DNA from: Flavobacterium ardleyense
GTDB taxonomy: Bacteria > Bacteroidota > Bacteroidia > Flavobacteriales > Flavobacteriaceae
Assembly (NCBI RefSeq): GCF_033547075.1
Contig: NZ_CP137891.1
Location: 1,488,001-1,552,000 of the forward strand
Direction: 5' to 3'
Length of the DNA stretch: 64,000 nucleotides
Part shown: positions 8,767-18,118 of the stretch, one piece after another
Layout: each line of letters begins with the position of its first letter
Position numbering within the stretch: the stretch's first letter is position 1
Program-made: the position numbers and the translations under genes
The notes under the pieces: model-generated
Told to the model about the DNA's origin: nothing
Database searches by the model: none
The model's input: only the letters and a program-made list of their open reading frames with translations

Positions 8767-10548
8767 ATGACAATTTCTAAAATTTTGTTTCCGCTTGTAG
8801 AAGAAGCTATTGAAAAACTTTTTGGTCTCTCAGATGCCACAATCGAATTTCAAGAAACTCGGAAAGACTTTGCTGGAGATATTACTTTGGTGATTTTTCC
8901 ATTATTAAAAAAACTGAAAGGAAATCCAGTAGAAATTGGAAATAAAATCGGAGCGTATCTTCAAGATAATACTGCTGAGGTTGTTTCTTTTAATGTGGTT
9001 TCAGGATTTTTGAATATTCTGATTTCAGATGAGTATTATTTAAATTTTCTAAAATCAATTGGAGAGAATCTTCCTTTTGGTTTTAAAGAAGTTAATAAAG
9101 AAGAAGATGCTATTTTGGTCGAATATTCTTCACCAAATACCAATAAACCACTTCACTTAGGTCACGTTCGAAATAATTTGTTGGGATATTCTGTTGCCGA
9201 AATTCTAAAAGCTTCGGGTAAAAAAGTTTATAAAACTCAAATTATCAACGACCGTGGAATTCATATTTGCAAATCGATGATTGCTTGGCAAAAATCAGCT
9301 AAAAATGAAACTCCAGAAAGTACAGGTCTAAAAGGTGATAAACTAGTCGGAAACTACTATGTTGCTTTTGATAAAATGTATAAAGAGCAGATTGCCGAAT
9401 TAATGGCAAGTGGTTCAACCGAAGACGAAGCAAAGAAAGATGCACCTATTATTATAGAAGCACAGCAAATGCTTCTTGATTGGGAAGCTGGAAAGCCGGA
9501 AGTTATCCAACTTTGGAAAACTATGAATCAGTGGGTTTATGACGGTTTTGAAGCAACTTACAAGAAAATGGGCGTTGATTTCGACTCTTATTATTATGAA
9601 AGCAATACCTATCTTTTAGGAAAAGACGTTGTGGAGCAAGGTCTTGCTGATGGTGTTTTTGAAAAAGATCCTGATGGTTCCGTTTGGATCGATCTGACGA
9701 GCGATGGTCTTGACCGTAAAATTGTTTTGAGATCTGACGGTACTTCGGTATATATGACTCAAGATATTGGAACGGCAATTCAGCGTACAAAAGATTTTCC
9801 AGATGTTGGCGGAATGGTTTATACCGTAGGAAATGAGCAAGATTATCACTTTAAAGTTTTATTCTTAATCTTGAAAAAACTTGGTTTTGATTGGGCAACA
9901 AATCTTTTCCACCTTTCTTACGGAATGGTCGATCTGCCTTCCGGCAAAATGAAGAGCCGTGAGGGAACCGTGGTTGATGCCGATGATTTGATGAACGAAA
10001 TGAGCACAACAGCTCAAAAAATTAGTGAAGAACTTGGAAAATTAGAAGAATACTCAGCTGCAGAAAAGCAAGATTTGTACAATACAATCGGAATGGGCGC
10101 GCTGAAATATTATATTTTAAAAGTAGATCCTAAAAAACGTATCCTATTTAATCCTGAAGAATCTGTAGATTTTGCTGGAAATACTGGTCCGTTTATTCAA
10201 TATACCTATGCTCGAATTCAATCAATTTTGCGAAAAGCAAAAGATAGTGATTCGGCAGAAATTTCGGTTGCAATCGAATTAGATTCGAAAGAGAAAGAAT
10301 TGCTAAAAACATTGGCGACATATCCAGAAGTTATTCAAACCGCGGCGGCAAATCATAGTCCGGCGTTGATTGCAAATTTCACTTACGATCTTGTAAAAGC
10401 CTACAATTCTTTCTATCAAACGGTGCCGATTTTGGGAGAAACTGATTCGGATAAAAGAAATATACGAATTCAATTATCACGCAAAGTCGCTGACACTATC
10501 GCTTCAGCCTTTGGATTACTTGGAATTTCGGTTCCGGAAAGAATGTAA
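8767..10548 (+). CDS. argS: Arginyl-tRNA synthetase
   Basis: 593 residues, class I aminoacyl-tRNA synthetase that charges tRNA-Arg in the cytoplasm. An N-terminal Arg-tRNA-synthetase (Add-1) domain covers about 1-85. The HIGH-type motif is HLGH within SSPNTNKPLHLGHVRNN near residue 130, and the KMSKS-like loop is KMKSREGT near residue 395. The anticodon-binding domain ends in the typical RKVADTIASAFGLLGISVPERM. An in-frame ATG at 8704 exists, but the -7 promoter element at 8737-8744 lies after it; the start at 8767 gives the usual N-terminus (MTISKILFPLVEEAI). Transcribed alone and divergently from the giant repeat gene. Confidence 0.95.
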   Translation: MTISKILFPLVEEAIEKLFGLSDATIEFQETRKDFAGDITLVIFPLLKKLKGNPVEIGNKIGAYLQDNTAEVVSFNVVSGFLNILISDEYYLNFLKSIGENLPFGFKEVNKEEDAILVEYSSPNTNKPLHLGHVRNNLLGYSVAEILKASGKKVYKTQIINDRGIHICKSMIAWQKSAKNETPESTGLKGDKLVGNYYVAFDKMYKEQIAELMASGSTEDEAKKDAPIIIEAQQMLLDWEAGKPEVIQLWKTMNQWVYDGFEATYKKMGVDFDSYYYESNTYLLGKDVVEQGLADGVFEKDPDGSVWIDLTSDGLDRKIVLRSDGTSVYMTQDIGTAIQRTKDFPDVGGMVYTVGNEQDYHFKVLFLILKKLGFDWATNLFHLSYGMVDLPSGKMKSREGTVVDADDLMNEMSTTAQKISEELGKLEEYSAAEKQDLYNTIGMGALKYYILKVDPKKRILFNPEESVDFAGNTGPFIQYTYARIQSILRKAKDSDSAEISVAIELDSKEKELLKTLATYPEVIQTAAANHSPALIANFTYDLVKAYNSFYQTVPILGETDSDKRNIRIQLSRKVADTIASAFGLLGISVPERM

Positions 10549-10600
10549 TTTCTTGCAATTAGGTGGTGGCCAATCAGAGTAAATTTAGCGGAAGCTGAAC

Positions 10601-10631
10601 TTTGAAGCACTGCTACTTTATTGTATATTTG
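10601..10631 (+). promoter_or_regulatory. Promoter of ffh-folD
   Basis: TTTG (10601-10604), 19 nt, TATATTTG (10624-10631): a full match to the Bacteroidota vegetative promoter, about 50 nt upstream of the ffh ATG. Confidence 0.75.
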
Positions 10632-10681
10632 CAGATTATTTAGAATAAAATAGAACTTGATATAACACATACCATAAAACT

Positions 10682-12019
10682 ATGTTTGACAATTTAAGCG
10701 ACAAACTCGACAAAGCATTCCATATTTTAAAAGGACACGGTAAGATTACCGAGGTTAACGTTGCAGAAACTCTTAAGGAAGTGCGTCGTGCTTTACTTGA
10801 TGCCGATGTCAACTTTAAAATTGCCAAAGATTTTACTACCAAAGTAAAAGAAAAAGCGATTGGATCTGACGTTCTTACTACTTTACAGCCAGGGCAACTG
10901 CTTGTGAAAATTGTAAAAGACGAACTTACAGAGTTGATGGGTGGCGATGTTGCTGGAATTAATCTTTCAGGAGCTCCGACAGTTATATTAATGTCAGGTT
11001 TGCAAGGATCGGGTAAAACGACCTTTTCTGGAAAACTTGCCAACTTTCTTCAAACAAAAAAGAACAAAAAACCACTTCTTGTAGCTTGTGATATTTACCG
11101 TCCTGCGGCAATTCAGCAGTTATATGTTGTTGGAGATTCAATAGGAGTTGAGGTTTACTCAGAGCCAGAAAATAAAAATCCAGTCGAGATTGCTCAAAAT
11201 GCGATTAAGCATGCAAAAGCAAACGGTTTTAATGTAGTGATTATAGATACTGCCGGTCGTCTTGCTGTAGATGAGGAGATGATGACTGAGATTGCAAATG
11301 TTCACAAAGCAGTACAACCACACGAAACACTTTTCGTTGTAGATGCAATGACAGGACAAGATGCAGTAAATACTGCAAAAGCCTTTAATGACAGATTAAA
11401 TTTTGATGGAGTTATTCTTACCAAATTAGATGGTGATACTCGTGGTGGAGCTGCAATTTCGATTAAAACTGTAGTAAATAAGCCAATTAAATTTGTAGGT
11501 ACTGGAGAGAAGATGGATGCTATTGATGTATTCTATCCAATCCGTATGGCCGAGAGAATTCTTGGTATGGGTGACGTTGTCTCTCTTGTAGAACGTGCTC
11601 AAGAGCAATTTGATGAGGTTGAAGCTAGAAAACTTCAGAAGAAAATTGCCAAAAACGAATTTGGTTTTGACGATTTCCTGAGCCAAATTCAGCAGGTTAA
11701 GAAAATGGGTAATATGAAAGACCTTGTCGGGATGATTCCTGGAGCAAGCAAGGCGATGAAAGATATCGAAATTGAAGATGACGCTTTCAAACATATTGAA
11801 GCAATAATTCACTCAATGACGCCACTTGAACGTACTCGTCCATCAGTAATTGATGTGAAAAGAAAAGCGAGAATCGCAAAAGGATCAGGCGTAAAAATTG
11901 AGCAAGTTAATCAGCTGATGAAGCAATTTGATCAGATGAGTAAGATGATGAAAATGATGCAAGGTCCAGGCGGAAAAAATCTGATGAAAATGATGGGCGG
12001 AATGAAAGGGATGAAATAA
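10682..12019 (+). CDS. ffh: Signal recognition particle protein Ffh
   Basis: 445 residues. SRP54 GTPase that binds 4.5S RNA and signal sequences and delivers ribosomes to FtsY at the inner membrane. N domain at about 1-90; G domain with P-loop GLQGSGKTT near residue 105, DIYRPAA, DTAGR and TKLDGD; methionine-rich M domain from about 300 ending in repeated MMKMM and KGMK. Length is normal. folD follows 54 nt downstream with no terminator between, so the two are probably co-transcribed from the promoter at 10601-10631. Confidence 0.96.
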   Translation: MFDNLSDKLDKAFHILKGHGKITEVNVAETLKEVRRALLDADVNFKIAKDFTTKVKEKAIGSDVLTTLQPGQLLVKIVKDELTELMGGDVAGINLSGAPTVILMSGLQGSGKTTFSGKLANFLQTKKNKKPLLVACDIYRPAAIQQLYVVGDSIGVEVYSEPENKNPVEIAQNAIKHAKANGFNVVIIDTAGRLAVDEEMMTEIANVHKAVQPHETLFVVDAMTGQDAVNTAKAFNDRLNFDGVILTKLDGDTRGGAAISIKTVVNKPIKFVGTGEKMDAIDVFYPIRMAERILGMGDVVSLVERAQEQFDEVEARKLQKKIAKNEFGFDDFLSQIQQVKKMGNMKDLVGMIPGASKAMKDIEIEDDAFKHIEAIIHSMTPLERTRPSVIDVKRKARIAKGSGVKIEQVNQLMKQFDQMSKMMKMMQGPGGKNLMKMMGGMKGMK

Positions 12020-12073
12020 TCTTCAGTATTTCAACAAAAACACACAACATAGTTTTTCAAAAAATAGTAGATC

Positions 12074-12958
12074 ATGCAGTTATTAGACGGAGTTAAGGTT
12101 TCCAATGATATAAAAAACGAAATTACCGCGCAGGTAGATTTAATGAAAGAAAGGGGCGAGAAAGTTCCGCATCTTGCTGCAGTACTTGTGGGCAACGACG
12201 GCGCGAGTCTTACTTATGTTGGCAGCAAAGTTAAAGCCTGTGAACGTGTAGGTTTTGAATCTTCTCTTATCAAATTTCCAGATACTACAACAGAGGAAGA
12301 GCTTTTGCAAAAAATTAAAGAATTGAACGAAAATGACGATATTGATGGTTATATAGTTCAACTACCTCTACCAAAGCAAATAGATAGTCAGAAAATTTTA
12401 TTGGCAATCAGCCCTAGCAAAGACGTCGACGGATTTCATCCAGAAAACTTTGGTAAAATGGCTCAGGAGATGCAGACTTTTATTCCGGCTACTCCTTTTG
12501 GAATTATGGAATTGTTAGAGCGATATAAGGTTGAAACACAAGGAAAGCATGTTGTAGTTATTGGCCGAAGCCATATTGTAGGCCGACCAATGAGTATCTT
12601 AATGGGCAGAAAGGGATATCCAGGAAACGCTACGGTTACCCTGGCGCACAGTCACACACAAAATATTGAAGAACTTACCAAACAAGCAGATATTATTATC
12701 ACTGCACTTGGTGTACCTAATTATCTCAAAGCCGATATGGTAAAGGATGGCGTTACGGTTATTGATGTTGGTATTACGAGAGTTCCTTCTGATAACGAAA
12801 AAGGATACAAAATTACCGGAGATGTAGATTTTGAAATGGTTAGCAAAAAAGCAGCGTTCATCACTCCAGTTCCCGGAGGTGTAGGACCTATGACCATTGC
12901 GATGCTTCTCAAAAATACGCTTCTCGCGAGACAGATGAGAAACGAAAAGAATAAATAA
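12074..12958 (+). CDS. folD: Bifunctional methylene-THF dehydrogenase / methenyl-THF cyclohydrolase
   Basis: 294 residues. FolD interconverts 5,10-methylene-THF and 10-formyl-THF using NADP in one-carbon metabolism. Visible family motifs: catalytic Lys region YVGSKVKACERVG near residue 55, DGYIVQLPLPKQID, DVDGFHPENFGKM, the nucleotide-binding VVIGRSHIVGRPMSILM near 165, and the C-terminal ITPVPGGVGPMTIAMLLKNT. Complete, and followed immediately by a strong terminator. Confidence 0.96.
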   Translation: MQLLDGVKVSNDIKNEITAQVDLMKERGEKVPHLAAVLVGNDGASLTYVGSKVKACERVGFESSLIKFPDTTTEEELLQKIKELNENDDIDGYIVQLPLPKQIDSQKILLAISPSKDVDGFHPENFGKMAQEMQTFIPATPFGIMELLERYKVETQGKHVVVIGRSHIVGRPMSILMGRKGYPGNATVTLAHSHTQNIEELTKQADIIITALGVPNYLKADMVKDGVTVIDVGITRVPSDNEKGYKITGDVDFEMVSKKAAFITPVPGGVGPMTIAMLLKNTLLARQMRNEKNK

Positions 12959-12965
12959 TACCACT

Positions 12966-12996
12966 AAAACCTTGATGAAAATCGAGGTTTTTTTTT
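12966..12996 (+). terminator. Terminator of ffh-folD
   Basis: AAACCTTGAT, GAAA tetraloop, ATCGAGGTTT, then a run of T. The stem is 10 bp with one wobble pair. Confidence 0.85.
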
Positions 12997-13288
12997 GCCC
13001 TGTCTAGTCCAAAATCCGCAATGCTCGAATCTTTTTACAAATATTTATAGGTCATAATTGTAATCTGGTTTTTTGATTGAAGCTTCACTTTGCAATCTGC
13101 TATTTTCTTTTAACTGCTGCCCCTAACCAATCTCAAAGAGGATGACGCTCCACTTGAGCGAAGAGCACAAATAGTGATAGTATTAGATCCTTACGTGATT
13201 TGGCAGCAGAATTAAATTAAAGAAAACTGTTTTATTTAGAATCAATTATAATAAACTTACAGTTATTTTACTACAATTTTACGAAAGG
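12997..13288. other. Non-coding region upstream of nirK with a long-range inverted repeat
   Basis: No reading frame of note. CTGCTGCC at 13114-13121 is complementary to GGCAGCAG at 13202-13209, closing a loop of about 80 nt (13114-13209). It could be a small RNA or a repeat remnant; nothing else supports either. Confidence 0.4.
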
Positions 13289-13300
13289 TGATTTTTATCA
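13289..13300. promoter_or_regulatory. Candidate Crp/Fnr-type operator of nirK
   Basis: TGATTTTTATCA is a perfect palindrome with the core of the FNR box (TTGAT-N4-ATCAA; only the outermost bases differ). Its centre is about 41 bp upstream of the start point predicted from the -7 element at 13324-13331, the spacing used by class II activation. The regulator gene is not in the window. Confidence 0.5.
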
Positions 13301-13323
13301 TAATAAAAGACTTCTATATCCTT

Positions 13324-13331
13324 TAATTTTG
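13324..13331 (+). promoter_or_regulatory. -7 element of nirK
   Basis: TAATTTTG matches TAnnTTTG, 55 nt upstream of the nirK ATG. No TTTG is at the -33 position, which fits an activator-dependent promoter. Confidence 0.55.
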
Positions 13332-13386
13332 TACTGTATTTATAGAGAGAAGTTCTCATAGTGCCAACCAAACAAAAACGAAAATT

Positions 13387-14853
13387 ATGATTTCAATTAA
13401 ACAAACCTTAGTTATATCGGTGCTCTGCCTCGCATTTGTAGGGTGTAAGCAAAATGACAAAGCTGCAACTGACTATTCGACTATCGAGGTGAAAGACCAA
13501 ATGACGGCTGAACTTACTTCACCACCATTTGTACCTAAACCAGTGGGAAACCGCGCGCCAACCAAATTGATTGTCAATATGGAAATTATTGAAGAACAAG
13601 GTGAAATGGCCGATGGTGTAAAATACAATTACTGGACTTTTGGAGGAAGTGTTCCCGGAAGTTTTATCAGAACAAGAGTAGGTGATGAGGTTGAATTTAC
13701 CTTAAAAAATCACCCAGACAATAAACTTCCCCACAATATCGATTTACACGCGGTAACAGGTCCAGGTGGTGGCGCGGCCTCTTCACTTGTAGCGCCAGGT
13801 CATGAAAAAACTTTTAGCTTTAAAACTTTAAATCCTGGATTGTATGTTTACCATTGTGCTACCGCCCCAGTCGGGATGCACATTGCCAACGGGATGTACG
13901 GACTTATTCTTGTGGAGCCAGAAGGTGGATTGCCTCCAGTGGATAAAGAATATTACGTAATGCAAGGTGACTTTTATACCAAAGGACGCTATGGAGACCA
14001 AGGGTTTCAGCCATTTGATATGGAAAAAGCAATTGACGAAAAAGCTGACTACGTTGTTTTTAACGGAAAAGTTGGAGCATTGACCGGAGATAAATCTCTT
14101 ACTGCAAAAGTTGGAGAAACTGTGAGAATCTACATGGGTAATGGTGGGCCAAACTTGGTTTCATCTTTCCACGTCATCGGTGAGATATTTGATCGAGTAC
14201 ATGTTGAAGGTGGAAGTTTAATTAACGAAAATGTTCAAACAACTTTAATTCCAGCTGGCGGAGCTGCAATTGTAGAATTTAAAGTTGAAGTTCCTGGGAC
14301 TTTAATCTTGGTAGACCACTCAATCTTTAGAGCTTTTAATAAAGGAGCTTTGGGAATGTTAAAAGTAGAAGGAAAAGAAAATCCTAAAGTTCATTCAGGT
14401 ACAATTCAAGAAGGAATTTACCTTCCAGAAGGTGGAACTATTCAGAGAATGCCAAAAATAGCTAATGGAAAAGAGGTGGAGCAAAATAAAACGTTGGCAG
14501 AGCAAATGGAAGCAGGGAAGAACATTTATGCAAATACTTGTGTTGCTTGTCATCAAGGACAAGGACAGGGAATTCCAGATGCATTTCCTCCAGTTGCAAA
14601 ATCAGATTATCTAAATGCTGATGTCAATAGAGCAATCAATGCAGTATTGAAAGGCTTAACTGGCGAAATTACTGTGAACGGTAAGAAATATAATTCAGTT
14701 ATGACAAGTCAGAACCTTACTGATGGCGAAGTAGCAGATGTGTTGACCTATGTTTATAACAATTGGGGAAATAACAAAACAAAAGTTACTCCTGCTATGG
14801 TAAAGACTCAAAGAGCAATACCAGCAGTAAAAACAAAAGATATGCACGAATAG
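13387..14853 (+). CDS. nirK: Copper-containing nitrite reductase with C-terminal cytochrome c domain
   Basis: 488 residues. Reduces nitrite to nitric oxide in the periplasm during denitrification. Lipoprotein-like signal ending FVGC (Cys20). Two cupredoxin domains carry all copper ligands: type 1 His116, Cys157, His165 and Met170 ([21 protein letters not shown]), and type 2 His121, His156 and His262 (SSFHVIG). A cytochrome c domain follows the linker: Cys385, Cys388, His389 (CVACH) with a likely Met ligand in SVMTSQ. The fused heme domain probably passes electrons directly to the type 1 copper. Followed by a strong terminator, so nirK is probably transcribed alone from a promoter with a candidate Fnr-type box, then nirV. 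Confidence 0.94.
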   Translation: MISIKQTLVISVLCLAFVGCKQNDKAATDYSTIEVKDQMTAELTSPPFVPKPVGNRAPTKLIVNMEIIEEQGEMADGVKYNYWTFGGSVPGSFIRTRVGDEVEFTLKNHPDNKLPHNIDLHAVTGPGGGAASSLVAPGHEKTFSFKTLNPGLYVYHCATAPVGMHIANGMYGLILVEPEGGLPPVDKEYYVMQGDFYTKGRYGDQGFQPFDMEKAIDEKADYVVFNGKVGALTGDKSLTAKVGETVRIYMGNGGPNLVSSFHVIGEIFDRVHVEGGSLINENVQTTLIPAGGAAIVEFKVEVPGTLILVDHSIFRAFNKGALGMLKVEGKENPKVHSGTIQEGIYLPEGGTIQRMPKIANGKEVEQNKTLAEQMEAGKNIYANTCVACHQGQGQGIPDAFPPVAKSDYLNADVNRAINAVLKGLTGEITVNGKKYNSVMTSQNLTDGEVADVLTYVYNNWGNNKTKVTPAMVKTQRAIPAVKTKDMHE

Positions 14854-14877
14854 CAACCCTAATCTGTAAATCAAAAT

Positions 14878-14916
14878 CAGCTTAAAGTGTAAATTCACTT
14901 TAAGCTGTATTTTTTA
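14878..14916 (+). terminator. Terminator of nirK
   Basis: CAGCTTAAAGTG, loop TAAATT, CACTTTAAGCTG, then a T run: a perfect 12-bp stem. It separates nirK from the nirV-SCO-porin genes. Confidence 0.85.
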
Positions 14917-14962
14917 GAGTGGTGCTCTTTTCTACGAAGCTAATGACGGTATTAATATTCAA

Positions 14963-15757
14963 ATGACAAAAGAAATGACATCTCATAATAACAGTCGAAT
15001 TATCTCTTTATTGGTTTTTATTTTTTGGGTATTCTTTTCATTTGCACAAATACCTAAAGAAATGGTCAAAATTTCAGCGGGTTCCTATGTGCCACTTTAT
15101 GGCACAGAAGATAAATTACCAGTTAAAGTTGATGAATTTCTCTTGGATATTTATCCAGTGACAAATCAGCAATATTTATACTTTGTGAATAAATTTCCAA
15201 AATATAGAAAATCGCAGATTAAAAGATTATTTGCCAATGCAAGCTATCTAAGTGAATGGAACAATGATTTAAATTTCGGAAAATTACCTGCAAATGCTCC
15301 TGTAACTAATGTTTCTTGGTTCGCAGCCAAGGAATACTGTGAATGTCAAGGAAAAAGACTGGCAACTCTAGACGAATGGGAATATGTTGGGATGGCTGAC
15401 GAAAAAAGGAAAGATGCACGAACACGTGAGGAATTTAACAAATACATTTTAGGTTGGTACGAAAAGAATAATACCTACGTAAATCCTGTCGGGAAAACTT
15501 TTAAAAATTATTACGGCGTTTACGATATGCACGGATTGGTTTGGGAGTGGACTTTTGACTTTAATAGTATCTTTCTATCTGGTGAATCTCGCAAAGACAA
15601 AGCTACTGACAACGAACTCTTTTGTGGAAGCGGATCAGTTAATGCTACAGATTTAATGGATTATGCAGCTTTTATGCGCTATGCCTTTCGAGGAAGCATC
15701 AAAGCAAACTACACAACTAAAAATTTAGGATTCAGATGTGCGAAGGACATCAAATAA
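14963..15757 (+). CDS. nirV: NirV-like formylglycine-generating-enzyme-family (SUMF1) protein
   Basis: 264 residues. Signal peptide (about 1-35, ending SFAQ) followed by an FGE-sulfatase-type domain: MVKISAGSYVPLYG, DIYPVTNQQYLYFV, PVTNVSWFAAKEYCEC, GKRLATLDEWEYVG, VYDMHGLVWEWTFDF and the C-terminal AFRGSIKANYTTKNLGFRCA. This family is well known next to nirK as NirV, where its exact biochemical role in nitrite reductase maturation is unsettled. It lies 110 nt after nirK beyond a terminator and 25 nt before the SCO gene, so it probably heads a nirV-SCO-porin transcript. An alternative start is the Met at 14978. Confidence 0.85.
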   Translation: MTKEMTSHNNSRIISLLVFIFWVFFSFAQIPKEMVKISAGSYVPLYGTEDKLPVKVDEFLLDIYPVTNQQYLYFVNKFPKYRKSQIKRLFANASYLSEWNNDLNFGKLPANAPVTNVSWFAAKEYCECQGKRLATLDEWEYVGMADEKRKDARTREEFNKYILGWYEKNNTYVNPVGKTFKNYYGVYDMHGLVWEWTFDFNSIFLSGESRKDKATDNELFCGSGSVNATDLMDYAAFMRYAFRGSIKANYTTKNLGFRCAKDIK

Positions 15758-15782
15758 CTGAATTTAAATCAAAAATAAAATT

Positions 15783-16394
15783 ATGAAAAAGTATATTCTA
15801 ATCACTTTTGCTTTCTTAATTCTAGTAAGCTGCAATAATAAAAAAGAGGTTACAGAAGTTTCTGCAGTGAATTCTGAAATAATTGATAAGCCAATATCAG
15901 ATTTATCAATTTATAATCTACCTGAGAAATGGACTAACCAAGACGGAAAAGACATTGAGTTAAAAGAGCTCAGAGGAAAAGTCCTTGTTATGGTAATGAT
16001 TTACACCTCTTGCAAGGCGGCATGTCCTAGGCTTGTTGCAGATATGCGAAATATCGAAGATCGCATTCCTAAAGAACTGAAGGAGAAAGTAACGTTTGTT
16101 TTGGTCAGCATCGATCCAGAAGTTGATACTCCCGAGCGTCTAAAAGCGTTTGCAATAGAAAACGAAATGGATGGAGGTCAGTGGGTTTTCCTAAGATCTG
16201 ATGAGGAGAGAACCAGAGAATTCTCGGCAGTATTAGCGGTAAATTACAAGAAAATCTCTCCAATCGATTTTTCACACTCAAATATAATCTCGGTATTTAA
16301 TGCCGAAGGTGAAATGACTTTCCAACAAGAAGGATTGGGAGTTAGCTACGACAAAACGGTTGCCAAAATTAAAGAAGAAGCATCTAAAATCTAA
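15783..16394 (+). CDS. SCO1/SenC-family copper chaperone lipoprotein
   Basis: 203 residues. Lipoprotein signal (LILVSC, then NNKK). Thioredoxin fold with the copper-binding Cys77-x3-Cys81 (SCKAACP) and conserved His165 (FSHSN), the SCO ligand set. It would deliver copper, or keep the copper-site thiols reduced, in the periplasm; next to NirK the likely client is its copper centres. Spaced 25 nt after nirV and 33 nt before the porin gene. Confidence 0.9.
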   Translation: MKKYILITFAFLILVSCNNKKEVTEVSAVNSEIIDKPISDLSIYNLPEKWTNQDGKDIELKELRGKVLVMVMIYTSCKAACPRLVADMRNIEDRIPKELKEKVTFVLVSIDPEVDTPERLKAFAIENEMDGGQWVFLRSDEERTREFSAVLAVNYKKISPIDFSHSNIISVFNAEGEMTFQQEGLGVSYDKTVAKIKEEASKI

Positions 16395-16427
16395 CAAACA
16401 GTTCTAGACTTCTAAAGCGATACTATC

Positions 16428-17714
16428 ATGAAACTTACTACAAAAATATTTGTTGTAGCTGCAATTGCAGTTACTACAGTGAGCTCTTTTGCTCAAGAAT
16501 TAGATGTAAATCTACAATTACGACCACGATTTGAATACAGAAACAGCTACAAAGAATTGATGAAAGACGGATTATATCCAACTTCGATCGTATCCCAACG
16601 AAGTCGTCTAAACTTTCTCTATAAACAAGAAAAACTCAAAGCAAATATCACATTGCAAAACGTGAGAGTTTGGGGAGATGTGCCAACAAGTTCACCTTCA
16701 GACAAAAATGGAGTAGCATTATTTGAATCTTGGTTGAGCTATGATTTCTATCCAAACTGGTCTACAAAAATCGGTAGACAAGTTATTTCCTATGACAATC
16801 AACGAATTTTTGGGGGAATAGATTGGGCACAACAGGGGCAGAGTCACGATGCGGTTGTAGTATCATATAAAAAGAATTCCTACCAATTAGATCTGGCGGC
16901 AGCGATTAATAATGGTGGCGAAATATTGAGTGAAAGTGCGTACAACACAACCTACAAAAACATGCAATTCGCCTGGTTCAATCAGAAATTCTCAGAAGTA
17001 AGTTTGAGTCTTCTCGCTCTGAATACTGGCTACCAATATGAAAACTTGGTCGAAAATAAATTTGAAGTGGCTTACCTACAAACTTTCGGTGGATTTATGA
17101 AGTGGGAATCCCCAAAAGTGTATGGCGATTTGGGAATTTATGGTCAGATGGGCGAGGCAGCCTTAACAAATTCAAAGGTAGATGTGTCGGCATATTACGC
17201 ACAAGTTTCGCTAGGATATAAATTTAATCAAGGATTCAAAGCAGATTTAGGTTTTGAATATCTTTCAGGAAAGGATCAAAATGATGGAGATCCGAAAGTT
17301 AAGTCGTTCGCGCCATTATTTGGAACAAATCACGCTTTCAACGGGTTTATGGATTATTTCTACGTCGGGAATCACAAGAATTCAGTGGGATTACAAGATC
17401 TGTACGCCAAATTTACTTTCGATAAAAATAAGTGGCAAGTGGCAATAATTCCTCACATCTTTAACAGTGCTGCCACAGTTTATAATCCTAATTCCAACGC
17501 GGAATTTGATGATTACTTGGGGACAGAGTTGGACATTATGGCAACTTACAAAGCAGATAAAAACTTTGTAATTTCTGGTGGCTTTTCAAAAATGTTCGGC
17601 ACAGAAACGATGGAATATCTTAAAGGCGGCAATAGTTCAAATGACAATAATTGGGCTTGGGTGATGGTCTCGTTTAATCCTCAAATATTCTCATTCAAAA
17701 ATAAGGTAGATTAA
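16428..17714 (+). CDS. Alginate-export-type outer-membrane porin
   Basis: 428 residues. Signal peptide (about 1-22, ending SSFAQ), then an alternating beta-strand sequence typical of the alginate export/porin family: LQLRPRFEYRNSYKELM, SQRSRLNFLYKQ, LFESWLSYDFYPNWSTKIGRQ, GGIDWAQQGQSHDA, ending in a short C-terminal strand (MVSFNPQIFSFKNKVD). Despite the family name, members next to nirK in Flavobacteria are more likely general porins; passage of nitrite is an inference from position. Last gene of the nirV run, followed by a terminator. Confidence 0.82.
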   Translation: MKLTTKIFVVAAIAVTTVSSFAQELDVNLQLRPRFEYRNSYKELMKDGLYPTSIVSQRSRLNFLYKQEKLKANITLQNVRVWGDVPTSSPSDKNGVALFESWLSYDFYPNWSTKIGRQVISYDNQRIFGGIDWAQQGQSHDAVVVSYKKNSYQLDLAAAINNGGEILSESAYNTTYKNMQFAWFNQKFSEVSLSLLALNTGYQYENLVENKFEVAYLQTFGGFMKWESPKVYGDLGIYGQMGEAALTNSKVDVSAYYAQVSLGYKFNQGFKADLGFEYLSGKDQNDGDPKVKSFAPLFGTNHAFNGFMDYFYVGNHKNSVGLQDLYAKFTFDKNKWQVAIIPHIFNSAATVYNPNSNAEFDDYLGTELDIMATYKADKNFVISGGFSKMFGTETMEYLKGGNSSNDNNWAWVMVSFNPQIFSFKNKVD

Positions 17715-17744
17715 ATTTTTATTGGTTGATTTTTTTTCCCGAAA

Positions 17745-17778
17745 GGCTGCTAGTTTTATATTAGTAGTCTTTTTTTTT
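17745..17778 (+). terminator. Terminator of the nirV-SCO-porin run
   Basis: GGCTGCTA ... TAGTAGTC stem with two wobbles, then nine T. A palindromic element abuts it on the right. Confidence 0.75.
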
Positions 17779-17865
17779 GGAGCTTAATCCCGCCTTCCGC
17801 TATATCTTTCTTGCAATGCAGCTATCGCAGCATTGCAAGAAAGGATGCCGCTGCAGTCGGGGCTA
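17779..17865 (-). repeat. Variable-arm palindromic element, copy 1
   Basis: Starts GGAGC, ends CGGGGCTA. A perfect 14-bp stem (17806-17819 CTTTCTTGCAATGC with 17830-17843 GCATTGCAAGAAAG) and a 10-nt loop. On the minus strand the stem is framed by ATCCTTT on entry and AAAGAT on exit, shared with copies at 37172, 23187 and 39490, whose stem arms differ. The remainder of 17866-18118 has no gene. Confidence 0.8.
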
Positions 17866-17947
17866 TGGGTTTTCGTGTAGGATTCGTACTAAGTTTTCAT
17901 CATTATCCTTAACTGCAAACCACTTCTGCAAACTATATCCACAAACT

Positions 17948-18010
17948 TGTCATCCTGACGAAGCAAGACCCGAGCAAAGCGAACTAGCGTAGCAATTTCA
18001 TTAGAGGCTC
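17948..18010. repeat. Dispersed TCATCCTGACGAAG-type repeat
   Basis: GTCATCCTGACGAAGC ... GAGCAAAGCGAACTAGCGTAGC resembles 56748-56825 (TGTCATTCCGACGCAGG ... GAGCGATAGCGAACTTGCG). It looks like the dispersed TCATTCCGACGAAGGAGGAATC-like repeats common in Bacteroidota genomes. Confidence 0.65.
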
Positions 18011-18118
18011 ATCATTATACTATACTCATTAACGCAAGTAAGTAACTAAAAAGTAATTTTCTCAGCAGAAAATAAATTTTCTAATTCTTAAATCTATTTC
18101 TTTTTCTAATGTCTTCAT

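Noticed and set aside
17777..17992. 71-residue plus-strand frame after the porin gene
   Set aside because: It lies wholly within two non-coding repeat elements and begins inside the terminator.
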